Of a stretch of DNA of 64,000 bases, positions 1-8,064 are shown piece after piece (the stretch's first letter is position 1; every line of letters starts with the position of its first letter). The notes beneath the pieces are model-generated. The model searched no databases and had not been told where the DNA came from. It worked only from the letters and a program-made list of their open reading frames with translations. The DNA is from Haloglomus irregulare (GTDB lineage Archaea > Halobacteriota > Halobacteria > Halobacteriales > Haloarculaceae), in assembly GCF_007421925.1 (NCBI RefSeq), contig NZ_QMDX01000005.1:62001-126000 (forward strand), written 5' to 3'. Position numbers and translations under genes: made by a program.

Positions 1-103
1 CGTACGGGGGATGCCGGGAAAGCGGCTGCGTTCCGGGGCCGCTGCGGAGTCGGTGACCGCCCCGCGCCGCGGGATTGAAGCCCCATAGCGTCGTGCGTTC
101 GCT

Positions 104-295
104 ATGGTCGAGATCGAGCCACCGACGCGACGCTCCTGTGAGCGCTGTGGGCGGGAGGACGTCTGGAACGAGGAGGCGAACAACTGGGTCATCCGGGTCG
201 ACGGCGGCGAGCGGCTGGTCGGGGACCGACACTGCATCCACGAGTGGGACATCAACGGCGGCTACAGCCCCATCGTCGAGGACGGCGAGGCCTGA
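104..295 (+). CDS. HEWD-motif small haloarchaeal protein
   Basis: A 63-residue acidic protein of unknown function. It has a CxxC pair at residues 12-15 and a second cluster DRHCIHEWD at 41-49; these four Cys/His-rich positions could bind zinc, which is inference. The His-Glu-Trp-Asp string recalls the small haloarchaeal proteins annotated as HEWD family. The ATG at 104 is chosen because it gives a protein of haloarchaeal composition. It stands alone, with no gene close enough to form an operon. No catalytic role is proposed. Confidence 0.75.
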   Translation: MVEIEPPTRRSCERCGREDVWNEEANNWVIRVDGGERLVGDRHCIHEWDINGGYSPIVEDGEA

Positions 296-455
296 CCTCT
301 CACCCGCGGGGCCGAACGGTTGCTCATGCCGACTGCCCAAGCCATCGCGCCGCCGGATGCTGACGGTCCACCGTCACCGGCCGTCCGCAGGGTTGCGGTT
401 TCACTTCCACTCCGGGTGGCTGGCGTTCATACCTGTCCCGGCCGTCCGTTCAGGT

Positions 456-632
456 ATGTCGATAGATACCATCCGCGTGCGAAGCGACACCGACGGCACC
501 CCTCGTCCCGACCGGCGCGTCCTTGATGTGAGCGAGCGGCCGCCGTCGGAGGTCGTCGAGTACGCCCGCGACACTGCCGACGACTGCTACCTCGAACGGA
601 AGGGCGGCCGGACGTACCTGGTCGCGGACTGA
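456..632 (+). CDS. small hypothetical protein
   Basis: A 58-residue protein of acidic haloarchaeal composition, ending in a short segment (DDCYLERKGGRTYLVAD) that could form a beta hairpin. The reading frame is open further upstream, but that part is Arg/Ser-rich and non-haloarchaeal, so the ATG at 456 is preferred. I do not recognise a family. It is convergent with the ribosomal operon on the other strand. Confidence 0.6.
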   Translation: MSIDTIRVRSDTDGTPRPDRRVLDVSERPPSEVVEYARDTADDCYLERKGGRTYLVAD

Positions 633-815
633 GTCGGCCGGCGGGACACCCGGATACTGCAGGAACTCCCTCTCGACGTCGGAACTGCGGGCGCGGCCGG
701 ATGCCCACCCGGCTGGTCGATAGAGCACGCCCTGCGCGGGAGACGAGGCTGAGGACACCGAAACTGCCGTCGCTGGCCGGTCGCGTCGAAGGAAGGTGTG
801 GGTGTCGTCGCCGGT

Positions 816-1175
816 TCAGCCGAACAGCTCGCCGAGGCCCTCGCCGTCGGCCTCGTCGTCGTCGTCGCCGCCCTCGTCGGCTTCGGCTTCCTCGGCCTCC
901 TCCTCGTCACCGCCCTCGTCGGCCTCGGCCTCCTCGGCCTCGGCACCGCCGGCGTCGCCGCCGGCCGGGGCGCCGCCACCGGCACCGCCCGCGGGCACCG
1001 CGGCGGCCCCCTCGACGGCCTCCTCGATGTCGACGTCCTCCAGCGCGGCCACGAGGGCCTTCACGCGGGACTCCTCGACGTCGGCACCGCCGGCCTCCAG
1101 CACGCCGGTCAGGTTGTCTTCGTTGATCTCTTCGCCCGTCTCGCTCAGGATGAGTGCTGCGTAAACGTATTCCAT
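816..1175 (-). CDS. rpl12: 50S ribosomal protein L12 (P1-type stalk protein)
   Basis: Archaeal P1/L12 stalk protein of 119 residues, the usual length. The N-terminal dimerisation region ([10 protein letters not shown]..., residues 1-60) is followed by an Ala/Gly hinge and a very acidic tail ending in GLGELFG, the conserved end that contacts translation factors. Dimers bind the C-terminal part of P0 on the large subunit. It is the last gene of the leftward rpl1-rplP0-rpl12 unit, only five bases after rplP0, so it is almost certainly cotranscribed. Confidence 0.97.
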   Translation of the reverse strand: MEYVYAALILSETGEEINEDNLTGVLEAGGADVEESRVKALVAALEDVDIEEAVEGAAAVPAGGAGGGAPAGGDAGGAEAEEAEADEGGDEEEAEEAEADEGGDDDDEADGEGLGELFG

Positions 1176-1180
1176 TGTTG

Positions 1181-2248
1181 TCAGAACATCTCCCCGAGGG
1201 CCGCGCCACCGTCGTCACCGTCGTCGTCGGTGTCGTCGGGTTCGGCCTCGGCGTCGTCGGTCTGGTCGTCGGCCTGTGCCTCCTCGTCCTCGGTGGCGTC
1301 CGCCTCGGGTTCGGCGTCACCCGCGGGCTCGGGGGCCGTCCCTCGGAGTTCCTCGGGCAGCGCCTCCTCGTCGTCGATGGCGGCGGCGAGCGCGCGGAGC
1401 CGGCTGTCGGCCCGCGCGACGAGGTCCTCTGCCACGTCGGGCGACCCGATGGCTGCCTCGATGGCCAGCGTGCGCGCCTCGGCGGCGGCCGTGCTCAGCA
1501 TGGTCCCCGCCGTCGCCGCGGTCGGGTACTCGGCGTTGATCGAGAGGTTGCGACCGCGTGCGGCCGCCGTCTCGATGTCGGCGCGGTACTCGTCCACGTC
1601 GATGGCCAGCTCCTCGGGCTCGAACAGGACGCCGTCGGAGACGACGCCACGCAGGTCCAGCCCGACCTCCTTGGGCTCGATGCCCAGCTCGGAGAGCACG
1701 TTCGCCAGGTCGGCGCTCACCTCCTCGCCCGCCTCGAGGACGGTCGAGTCGGACATCACCTGGATGGAGCCCTCCTGGATGCGCGCGTCCGCACCGACCT
1801 GCTGGAGCTCGCCCACGAACGGACCGGGGTCGACCCCCGTGTCACCCTCCGGGATGACGATGTCGTTGGGCGCGACTTCGCCGGCGTTGATCGGCGCGGG
1901 CGTCTTCGACGCCTCGAGCTGCTTGAACAGCCCGAACGGATTGTCGTCGGTGCCGATAAGGCCGACCTGGCCGGAGACGAACCCCGTCAGGTCCCCCATG
2001 CCCTCCTCGACCTCCTCGAGCGCGCGGGTCAGCAGGGTGTTGCGCGAGACGCGGAGCTCGGCGGTGCCGTACAGCTCCCGGCGCATGTCCTGGAGCTGTC
2101 GCGACGGGATTCCCGCGATGGCGACGACGCCGATACTCTCGTAGGACTCGATGGTCCCGACGAGCTCGTCGACCTCCTCCTGCTTCCACTGGGGGATCTG
2201 CTTCGTCTTCCGCTCGGCGGCCGCCTCCGCGTCGGAGTCGGCGCTCAT
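1181..2248 (-). CDS. rplP0: 50S ribosomal protein L10 (P0 homologue)
   Basis: Archaeal L10/P0 of 355 residues, the base of the ribosomal stalk, with an rRNA-binding N-terminal domain (residues ~15-110, with a [11 protein letters not shown] start), the P0 insertion domain, the stalk-protein-binding helices and an acidic Ala/Asp tail ending in LGEMF. The tail resembles the end of L12, as expected for P-proteins. The start codon abuts the stop codon of rpl1, indicating translational coupling. Confidence 0.97.
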   Translation of the reverse strand: MSADSDAEAAAERKTKQIPQWKQEEVDELVGTIESYESIGVVAIAGIPSRQLQDMRRELYGTAELRVSRNTLLTRALEEVEEGMGDLTGFVSGQVGLIGTDDNPFGLFKQLEASKTPAPINAGEVAPNDIVIPEGDTGVDPGPFVGELQQVGADARIQEGSIQVMSDSTVLEAGEEVSADLANVLSELGIEPKEVGLDLRGVVSDGVLFEPEELAIDVDEYRADIETAAARGRNLSINAEYPTAATAGTMLSTAAAEARTLAIEAAIGSPDVAEDLVARADSRLRALAAAIDDEEALPEELRGTAPEPAGDAEPEADATEDEEAQADDQTDDAEAEPDDTDDDGDDGGAALGEMF

Positions 2249-2889
2249 CAGACGGGCACCTCCATGGCGGGACCCATCGTGGTCTTGACGAAGATCCGGT
2301 CGATGTTCTGCGGGCCCTTCTCCAGGTCCGCGGTCATCCGCCGGACGATCACGTCGATGTTGTCGGCGATCTCGTCGGCGGTCATGTCCTCGGCGCCGAC
2401 GCGGGTGTGGAAGGTGCGCCGGTCGCCGGAGCGGACCTGGACCGTGTTCTTCATGCGGTCGATGGTCTCGACCACGTCCTCGTCCGGTCCGAGGGGGGTC
2501 GGCATCTTCCCACGCGGGCCCAGCACCGTCCCGAGGAAGCGACCGATGTCCTGCATCATCACCTGCTCGGCGATGAAGAAGTCGGTCTCCTCGGCGAGGT
2601 CCTTCGCCTCGTCGGTGTCGTCCCCGAGGTCCTCGAGGTCGTCCCCGTCGAGCACCTCGTCGGCAACGTCCTCGGCTCGGAGGGCGGTCTCCCCCTCGGC
2701 GAAGACGACGATACGTGTCTCCTGACCCGTGCCGGCCGGCAGGACGATCGACTCGTCGATCCGGTTGCTGGGGTCGTCCAGATTGATGTCGCGCAGGTTG
2801 ACGGCGAGGTCCACGGTCTCGCGGAAGTTCCGCTCCGGGGCCTCGTCAATCGCTTGCGCGACGGCGTTCTCTATGTCCTGATCTGCCAT
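2248..2889 (-). CDS. rpl1: 50S ribosomal protein L1
   Basis: Ribosomal protein L1 of 213 residues, the L1-stalk protein that helps tRNA leave the E site. Family signatures include the central [17 protein letters not shown] segment. It is the first gene of the rpl1-rplP0-rpl12 unit. A strong Shine-Dalgarno (rc of cacctcc at 2894-2900) precedes the ATG, and the leader can form two hairpins (see the leader entry). In methanogenic archaea L1 represses its own mRNA; here that is inference. Confidence 0.97.
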   Translation of the reverse strand: MADQDIENAVAQAIDEAPERNFRETVDLAVNLRDINLDDPSNRIDESIVLPAGTGQETRIVVFAEGETALRAEDVADEVLDGDDLEDLGDDTDEAKDLAEETDFFIAEQVMMQDIGRFLGTVLGPRGKMPTPLGPDEDVVETIDRMKNTVQVRSGDRRTFHTRVGAEDMTADEIADNIDVIVRRMTADLEKGPQNIDRIFVKTTMGPAMEVPV

Positions 2890-2957
2890 CGTTCACCTCC
2901 GTAGTGCGCCGTCTGGCTGCTACGGTGTGAAACAGGGTCCGACGGACGCCTGTCTCG
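2890..2957 (-). promoter_or_regulatory. structured rpl1 mRNA leader, candidate L1 autoregulation site
   Basis: Read on the minus strand, the leader can form a long hairpin (arms 2956-2949 and 2936-2929, eight pairs with one G-U, then a one-base bulge and a four-pair inner stem 2947-2944/2940-2937 around a three-base loop). A second stem (2925-2920 with 2904-2899) ends inside the Shine-Dalgarno at 2900-2894. Two stems separated by an asymmetric bulge is the general shape of L1 RNA targets. Folding energies were not computed. Confidence 0.45.
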
Positions 2958-2979
2958 TCGGAAGTTCGACGATGCCACA

Positions 2980-2987
2980 GTTAAGCC
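2980..2987 (-). promoter_or_regulatory. TATA-like box for rpl1-rplP0-rpl12
   Basis: The minus strand reads GGCTTAAC here. An initiation point about 25 bases downstream, near 2957, would give a leader of roughly 68 bases, long for a haloarchaeal gene and consistent with leader-based control. Confidence 0.4.
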
Positions 2988-3028
2988 CGTCGAAGCGTGA
3001 AGACGCTCCGGCCGACGCGTTCCCGCGG

Positions 3029-3703
3029 TCAGACGGGGAGGAACCCGTGACCCAGCAGATACACCGCGGCGGTGTCGGCGGCGAACAGCAGGAACAGCGC
3101 TGCTGACCCCAGGTAGATGTACTTCCGACGGGTGGCCGTCAGCCGGTGTGCGCTCCTGTGGAACACCAGCGCGTTGACCAGACTGACCGGGATGATGGCC
3201 AGCATCTCCCCGGCCCAGATGGCGGGATGTGCGCCGTACTGGACGGCGAGCCCGATGGTCACCAGCTGTGTCTTGTCGCCGAACTCGCCGAACGCGCTCA
3301 CCGAGAAGGCCGATATGAACCCGTGGTACCGGTCGGGTACGCGCTCGCTGATGGACGCCAGCCCGGCCGTGGGTCGAACCTCGCCGCCGTCCGTAGCGAC
3401 CCGCTCGCCGCCCCCGTCCGCGTCGACGTGCAGCGCCGTTCGGACGAGCAGTAGACCGAACAGCAGGAACAGCCCGCCGGTGATGGCGTCGAGATAGACC
3501 CCCGGGAGCGCGGCCTGCAATGCCTCGCCGAACGCGACCTCCAGCGCCGTCCAGCCGGCGAACGCCGTCCCCGCGCCCGCGACGACGACGTACGGGTTGT
3601 ACTTCGTCGACAGGCCCGCGATTATCATCTGGACCTTCTCCCCCGGTAACACGAGCAGCTGCAGCGTCGCTGCCGCGACCAGGATCTCGAGCCAGCCCGC
3701 CAT
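3029..3703 (-). CDS. TMEM165/GDT1 (UPF0016) family membrane cation transporter
   Basis: A 224-residue membrane protein with the two-repeat architecture of the family, each repeat having about three membrane helices, joined by an acidic loop (~93-120). The second repeat carries the intact signature EFGDKTQ at residues 140-146. The first has a diverged version, LPGEKVQ (19-25), lacking the usual Glu and Asp. Family members move Mn2+, Ca2+ or H+ across membranes; in prokaryotes Mn2+ export is the usual role, so that is the likely job. A good Shine-Dalgarno (GGAGGTG) precedes the ATG and a DtxR-like palindrome lies 46 bases upstream. Confidence 0.9.
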   Translation of the reverse strand: MAGWLEILVAAATLQLLVLPGEKVQMIIAGLSTKYNPYVVVAGAGTAFAGWTALEVAFGEALQAALPGVYLDAITGGLFLLFGLLLVRTALHVDADGGGERVATDGGEVRPTAGLASISERVPDRYHGFISAFSVSAFGEFGDKTQLVTIGLAVQYGAHPAIWAGEMLAIIPVSLVNALVFHRSAHRLTATRRKYIYLGSAALFLLFAADTAAVYLLGHGFLPV

Positions 3704-3748
3704 CTACGACCACCTCCCCCGAGGAGTTATGACGGCCTCATCCATGGA

Positions 3749-3762
3749 TTAGTCGTGTCTAA
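3749..3762. promoter_or_regulatory. DtxR/MntR-like palindrome upstream of GDT1 gene
   Basis: TTAG-N6-CTAA, a perfect four-base dyad matching the outer half-sites of DtxR-family metalloregulator operators. It lies 46 bases before the start of the GDT1-family transporter, where it would overlap or flank the promoter. The 3704-3986 interval otherwise shows no gene. Operator function is inferred. Confidence 0.4.
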
Positions 3763-3986
3763 CGTTTCCTATCGCAAGGGACAAAAACCCTCGTATATGG
3801 GTGACCGCGTTCGGCGGTCCTGCCAACTGCGGGGCGTCTCGAAGGCGGTCCCGCGACGCCCGGCCGCTCCGTTCGACCGGAGAACGGGACGTCCACTGAC
3901 CGTCATCGCGTTTCGCCCGCCGGGCTACCGACGGGACCGTTAGTGCCGAGAAGAGCTCGTCCCCAAGCCGTCGCCCCGTCGGCTAC

Positions 3987-4475
3987 CTACGCGGCAGCCC
4001 CTTCGGCGAACAGGTCGTCGTACTCCCCCTCGTCGATGCGCTCCTTGAACTCGCGGGGGTCGTGGCCCTCGATGGTGACGCCCAGGGAGGTGCAGGTGCC
4101 GGCGACCTCCTTGGCGGCGCCCTTCACGTTGTAGGCGAGCAGGTCGGGGAGCTTCTGCTCGGCGACCGTCTGCAGCTGCTCGACGGACATGTCGGCGACG
4201 AACTCCTCCTGTGGCATGCCGCTGCCCGTCTCGAAGCCGAGTTCGTCCTTGATGAGCGCCGCCGTCGGCGGAACACCGACGTCGATGCCGAAGGAGCCGT
4301 CGTCCTCGTAGTCGACGGTGACGGGGACCTCGGTCCCGTCGAACGCCGCGGTCTGGTCGTTGATCTCGCTGACGACCGCCTGCACGTCCACCGGGGTCGG
4401 GCCGAGCTCCGGCCCGAGCGGCGGGCCAGGGTTGGCCTGCCCGCCGGGGACGAGCACTTCGATGGTTCCAGCCAT
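3987..4475 (-). CDS. rpl11: 50S ribosomal protein L11
   Basis: Ribosomal protein L11, 162 residues, part of the GTPase-associated centre together with the L10/L12 stalk. The N-terminal domain (MAGTIEVLVPGGQANPGPPL...) carries the Pro/Gly-rich factor-binding loop and the C-terminal domain binds 23S rRNA (KGAAKEVAGTCTSLGVTIEG near residue 120). The frame is open far upstream, but family alignment fixes the start at 4475. A TATA-like GCTTAAA 25-31 bases before the ATG implies a leaderless transcript. It is separated from rpl1 by the GDT1 gene. Confidence 0.97.
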   Translation of the reverse strand: MAGTIEVLVPGGQANPGPPLGPELGPTPVDVQAVVSEINDQTAAFDGTEVPVTVDYEDDGSFGIDVGVPPTAALIKDELGFETGSGMPQEEFVADMSVEQLQTVAEQKLPDLLAYNVKGAAKEVAGTCTSLGVTIEGHDPREFKERIDEGEYDDLFAEGAAA

Positions 4476-4499
4476 AGCTAACGGAACCGCCGCGCCGCG

Positions 4500-4506
4500 T
4501 TTAAGC
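4500..4506 (-). promoter_or_regulatory. TATA-like box for rpl11
   Basis: GCTTAAA on the minus strand, 25-31 bases before the rpl11 ATG, consistent with leaderless transcription. Confidence 0.45.
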
Positions 4507-4558
4507 GTTGTTTCTTCGGGCGGTCGCGGCGGCCGGCAGAGCCCCGCCGCTGGGCCGG

Positions 4559-4726
4559 TCACGGCCGGAGATTGACCAGTGCGATGCCGACGAGACAGGT
4601 CCCGGCCACGAGCAGGCCGACCTGCTCCAGCCCGGTATCGAAGACGAACGCGAGAACGGTGTGGAGGAGACCGACGAGTGCGATACCGCCGAGCAGAAGA
4701 CTGACCGCGAGCGCCCGCTTGTCCAT
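4559..4726 (-). CDS. small two-helix membrane protein
   Basis: A 55-residue hydrophobic protein starting MDKRALAVSLLLGG with two predicted membrane segments (about 7-27 and 35-52) and a short positively charged N-terminus. I do not recognise a family by name; small membrane proteins of this kind are common in haloarchaea. The open frame extends further upstream but with non-membrane, Arg-rich sequence, so the ATG at 4726 is preferred. It is divergent from the GTPase gene that follows. Confidence 0.6.
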   Translation of the reverse strand: MDKRALAVSLLLGGIALVGLLHTVLAFVFDTGLEQVGLLVAGTCLVGIALVNLRP

Positions 4727-4869
4727 GGCATTCGTTGCCGCTGGGGTGATATAACGCCCCCGAAAGCGGGCGCCGCGGGCGGACTGGGGGCAGCGACCCG
4801 GCGTCCCGCGCCGGGGTGTGAAATCGGGAACGGGAACGCATTTGAGTCCGGGTGGCCGACTGCAACGCA

Positions 4870-5982
4870 ATGGGCCTGGAAGAGGAGATCGAGGCGATCG
4901 AAGAGGAGATCGCCGAGACGCCGTACAACAAGTCCACGGAGGCCCACATCGGCCGGCTGAAGGCCAAGCTGGCGGAGAAGAAGGAGAAGCTGGAGCAGCA
5001 GTCCGGCTCCGGCGGCGGGGGCGGCTACGCCGTCGAGAAGACCGGCGACGCCACGGTCGCGCTGGTGGGCTTCCCGTCGGTCGGCAAGTCGACGCTACTG
5101 AACGCGCTCACGAACGCCGACAGCGAGGTCGGCTCCTACGAGTTCACGACGCTCGACGTCAACCCGGGGATGCTGAAGTACCGTGGCGCGAACATCCAGC
5201 TGATGGACGTCCCCGGACTCATCGAGGGCGCCGCCAGCGGCCGGGGCGGCGGCCGCGAGGTGCTCTCGGTCGTCCGGACCGCCGACCTCGTCCTGTTCGT
5301 GCTGTCGGTGTTCGAGATCGACCAGTACGACCGCCTCTCGGAGGAGCTCTACAGGAACAAGGTCCGGCTGGACACCGACCCCGCTTCCGTCTCCATCACC
5401 AAGACCGGTCGCGGCGGCATCAAGCTCACCACATCGGACCAGGTCTCGCTGGACGACGACACGATCAAGGGCGTCCTCCGGGAGTACGACTACATCAACG
5501 CCGACTGTACGATCCGCGAGGACATCACCATCGACGAGTTGGTCGACACGCTGCAGGACAACCGCGTCTACCTCCCCTCACGGGTCTGTGTCAACAAGAC
5601 CGACCTCATCGAGCCCGACTACAAGGACCAGGTGGACGCCCAGCTCCGGGAACACGGCCTCGACCCCGACGACTGCATCTTCATCAGCGCGGAGGCGGAG
5701 AAGGGGCTCGACGCCCTGAAGGAGGCCATCTGGGAGTCGCTCGGTCTCGTCCGCATCTACATGAACAAGCCCGGGCGCGGCACCGACTACGAGGAGCCGC
5801 TCATCCTGACCGAGGACGCGAACACCGTCGAGGACGCGCTCCACCGGCTCGGCGGTTCGTTCGACGAGCGGTTCAAGTTCGCCCGTGTCACGGGCGAGTC
5901 GGCCAAACACGACGAGCAGCAGGTCGGTCGCGACCACGAGCTCGTCGACGAGGACGTGCTCCGCATCGTCGCCCGGAAGTGA
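4870..5982 (+). CDS. Drg-family (developmentally regulated) GTP-binding protein
   Basis: A 370-residue Obg/DRG-superfamily GTPase, implicated in translation. It has an N-terminal coiled coil (residues 1-45, EIEAIEEEIAET...), the G1 loop GFPSVGKST at 67-75, G3 DVPGLIEGA from 113, the G4 NKTD in VCVNKTDLIEP, and a C-terminal TGS domain (last ~75 residues). Length and order match archaeal and eukaryotic DRG proteins. An in-frame GTG six codons upstream is possible, but the ATG at 4870 aligns with family starts. Confidence 0.95.
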   Translation: MGLEEEIEAIEEEIAETPYNKSTEAHIGRLKAKLAEKKEKLEQQSGSGGGGGYAVEKTGDATVALVGFPSVGKSTLLNALTNADSEVGSYEFTTLDVNPGMLKYRGANIQLMDVPGLIEGAASGRGGGREVLSVVRTADLVLFVLSVFEIDQYDRLSEELYRNKVRLDTDPASVSITKTGRGGIKLTTSDQVSLDDDTIKGVLREYDYINADCTIREDITIDELVDTLQDNRVYLPSRVCVNKTDLIEPDYKDQVDAQLREHGLDPDDCIFISAEAEKGLDALKEAIWESLGLVRIYMNKPGRGTDYEEPLILTEDANTVEDALHRLGGSFDERFKFARVTGESAKHDEQQVGRDHELVDEDVLRIVARK

Positions 5983-6050
5983 CGACGCCCGTGGTGCACG
6001 GCTGCCGGAACGCGAGGGCTTGAAGCCCCTTGCCCCCGTATCGGAACACG

Positions 6051-6743
6051 ATGAGCACCCTCGCGGGCCGTCTCGATGCCCTCCGTCCCGGCCGCCAGAC
6101 GGCGGTCTGGTGGGCGGTCGTGCTGAACACGGAGCTCCTGATCATGCTCGCGTACGTCGCCGTCGTCGGCCCCGACGTGACGCGGCCGCTGTTCTACGTG
6201 GTCCCGTTCGTCTGGGTCAATGCTGCCCTCTGGGCGGTGTTCCGGGTGTCGCCGCGCCCGGTCACCGGCCGCCAGCGCGCCGTCGCGGTCGTCGTCGCCG
6301 TCGGCTACTTCCTCGTGCTCGGCTACGCCGGCGGCCTCTACGGCGGGAGTAACGGCGTCTCGACCGGGTTGCGCGTCGTCGTGACCGCGCTCCCGCCGGG
6401 CTGGGGACCGGCGGTCATCTACGGCGGCACCGCCGTCCAGTTCGCGCTGCTCCCGTTCAAACTCGTGGGCTACGCCACGCTCGCATACCTCGTCTACGCC
6501 ACCGTCGTCGAGACGGCCTCGTCGGTCGTCGGCGGCGTGCTGGGGCTGTTCTCCTGTGTCTCCTGTACGCTGCCGGTCATCGTGGGCGTCCTGTCGGGGT
6601 TCGTCGGGGGGACGGGCGCCGTCGCGGCCGCCGCCGCCGGTCAGACCTACGGCCTCTCGACGGTCGTCTTCGTCGTCACCGTGGTCCTGCTCGTCTGGCG
6701 GCCGACGATGGCCGATCTGCGTGGATTGACGGCGCGCGGCTGA
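6051..6743 (+). CDS. multi-pass membrane protein with intramembrane CxxC
   Basis: A 230-residue integral membrane protein with about six helices (near 20-38, 45-62, 78-97, 118-150, 158-185, 200-220). Unusual for this otherwise bland sequence is FSCVSCTLPVIVGVLSGFVGG, a CxxC pair inside or at the edge of a helix, typical of thiol-redox or metal-handling membrane proteins. The function is unknown to me. The next gene downstream also encodes a CxxC protein but has its own TATA box, so cotranscription is not required. Confidence 0.75.
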   Translation: MSTLAGRLDALRPGRQTAVWWAVVLNTELLIMLAYVAVVGPDVTRPLFYVVPFVWVNAALWAVFRVSPRPVTGRQRAVAVVVAVGYFLVLGYAGGLYGGSNGVSTGLRVVVTALPPGWGPAVIYGGTAVQFALLPFKLVGYATLAYLVYATVVETASSVVGGVLGLFSCVSCTLPVIVGVLSGFVGGTGAVAAAAAGQTYGLSTVVFVVTVVLLVWRPTMADLRGLTARG

Positions 6744-6807
6744 GCGCCCGATAACCGAGTTACAGCCGACATTTATCCGCCGTACCCGACTCAGCTCGGG
6801 AATCAGA

Positions 6808-6815
6808 TTTATAAT
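6808..6815 (+). promoter_or_regulatory. TATA box for the CxxC (SelT/SelW-like) gene
   Basis: TTTATAAT, the best TATA match in this part of the window, sits 53 bases before the GTG at 6868, leaving a leader of about 25-30 bases. Confidence 0.5.
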
Positions 6816-6867
6816 CGGCCTGTTCGCTCTCGAAAGCCACAAGCCCCGGCGGCGCCAGCGGTCGACC

Positions 6868-7098
6868 GTGACGACCGTCGAGATCGAGTACTGCGTGCCG
6901 TGTGGCCATCTGGACCGTGCCTCCGACCTCGCCGGGCATCTGCTGCGGACGTTCCGCGAGCGGCTGGACCGCGTCGCGCTGGTCACCGGCGACGGCGGCG
7001 TCTTCGTCGTCCGGGTCGACGGGGAACGCGTCTACGACGTCGCCGAGGACCCGTACGACCCGGACGAGATCGCCCGACGGGTGCGCGACCGGCTGTGA
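6868..7098 (+). CDS. SelT/SelW/SelH-like (Rdx) thioredoxin-fold protein
   Basis: A 76-residue protein beginning with a beta strand followed by CVPCG (Cys9, Cys12), then a helix containing RASDLAGHLLRTF and a strand-rich C-terminal half (ALVTGDGGVFVVRVDGERVYD). This is the compact thioredoxin-like fold of the Rdx family, in which bacteria and archaea use CxxC where animals have CxxU. A role in thiol redox is expected from the family; its partner is unknown. GTG start. Confidence 0.8.
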   Translation: MTTVEIEYCVPCGHLDRASDLAGHLLRTFRERLDRVALVTGDGGVFVVRVDGERVYDVAEDPYDPDEIARRVRDRL

Positions 7099-7118
7099 TC
7101 GGGGGCCTCGACCGCGGC

Positions 7119-8000
7119 TCAGTCGTCGTACTCGTAGAACCCCCGGCCCGTCTTCTTCCCGAGGTCGCCGGCCTCGACCTTCCGCTTGAGCAGGTAGGCC
7201 GGCGTGTAGCGGTCGCCGAGTTCCTCGTGGAGGGTCTCCGTCGCGTGCAGGCAGACGTCCAGCCCGATGTGGTCGGCGAGTTCCAGCGGCCCCATCGGGA
7301 CGTTCGTGCCGAGCTTCATCCCACGGTCGATGTCCGCCTTCGTGGCGACGCCCTCGTCGTACGCCCGGACGCCCTCGTTGATCCAGGGCATCAGGATGCG
7401 GTTCGAGACGAAGCCCGGCTTGTCGTCGGCCTCCCAGGTCTCCTTGCCGAGCGACTCGGCGAACGCGTGGCCGAACGCGACGACCGGGTCGGCGGTTCGC
7501 TCGCCGACCACGAGTTCGACCCCCTTCATCAGGGGGACCGGGTTCATGAAGTGGAGCCCGAGAACGAGCGGCGCGCGCTCGGTGGCGGCAGCGATGGTCG
7601 TCACCGACAGCGTCGAGGTGTTGGTCGCGAGCACCACGTCCCCGTCGGTCGCCGCGTCCAAGTCGGCGAAGACGTCGCGCTTGAGCTCCATCTCCTCGGG
7701 TGCGGCCTCGACGACGAGGTCCGCCGCGGCGAGGTCGTCGAGCTCCGTCGTGCCGGTGACGCGGTCGCGGGCGGCCGCGGCCTCGTCCTCCGTGAGGGTC
7801 CCCTTGCGGACGAGCCGCGAGAGCGAGTCGTCGACGGCGTCCAACCCGTCGGCGACGAACGACTCCTGCACGTCCCGCATCACGACGTCGTATCCCGCCG
7901 TGGCGCTCACCTGTGCGATGCCGTTGCCCATGGTGCCGGCGCCGACGACGCCGACCGTCCCGACGTCATCGAGGCCGCGGAAATCCGGATGCTCGGTCAT
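7119..8000 (-). CDS. 3-hydroxyacyl-CoA dehydrogenase
   Basis: A 293-residue NAD-dependent dehydrogenase that oxidises 3-hydroxyacyl-CoA to 3-ketoacyl-CoA in beta-oxidation. A Rossmann domain (GVVGAGTMGNGIAQ, residues 17-30; ATNTS at 125-129) is followed by the catalytic HFMNPVPLM (His150) and the helical C-terminal dimerisation domain with the conserved GFVSNRI stretch. Length is typical of single-function Hbd proteins. It lies 64 bases after livM on the same strand, so it could be read through from the importer operon. Confidence 0.95.
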   Translation of the reverse strand: MTEHPDFRGLDDVGTVGVVGAGTMGNGIAQVSATAGYDVVMRDVQESFVADGLDAVDDSLSRLVRKGTLTEDEAAAARDRVTGTTELDDLAAADLVVEAAPEEMELKRDVFADLDAATDGDVVLATNTSTLSVTTIAAATERAPLVLGLHFMNPVPLMKGVELVVGERTADPVVAFGHAFAESLGKETWEADDKPGFVSNRILMPWINEGVRAYDEGVATKADIDRGMKLGTNVPMGPLELADHIGLDVCLHATETLHEELGDRYTPAYLLKRKVEAGDLGKKTGRGFYEYDD

Positions 8001-8064
8001 GGTCGGCGGTGGGGCGCCGTGGTGTATAAGGGTGAGCGTCCGAGCCCAAGCGGCGGCCGGGGAG

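Noticed and set aside
798-2144. Long open frames opposite real genes, e.g. plus strand over rpl12/rplP0, minus strand 20961-22769 over the HerA-like gene, plus 7267-9438 over hbd/livM
   Set aside because: High third-position G+C removes stop codons from the opposite frames. The translations are Arg/Ser/Pro-rich or lack families, while the accepted genes have clear motifs.
3704-3986. Mn riboswitch (yybP-ykoY type) before the GDT1 gene
   Set aside because: I could not find its conserved loops; the only regular structure is the TTAG-N6-CTAA dyad.
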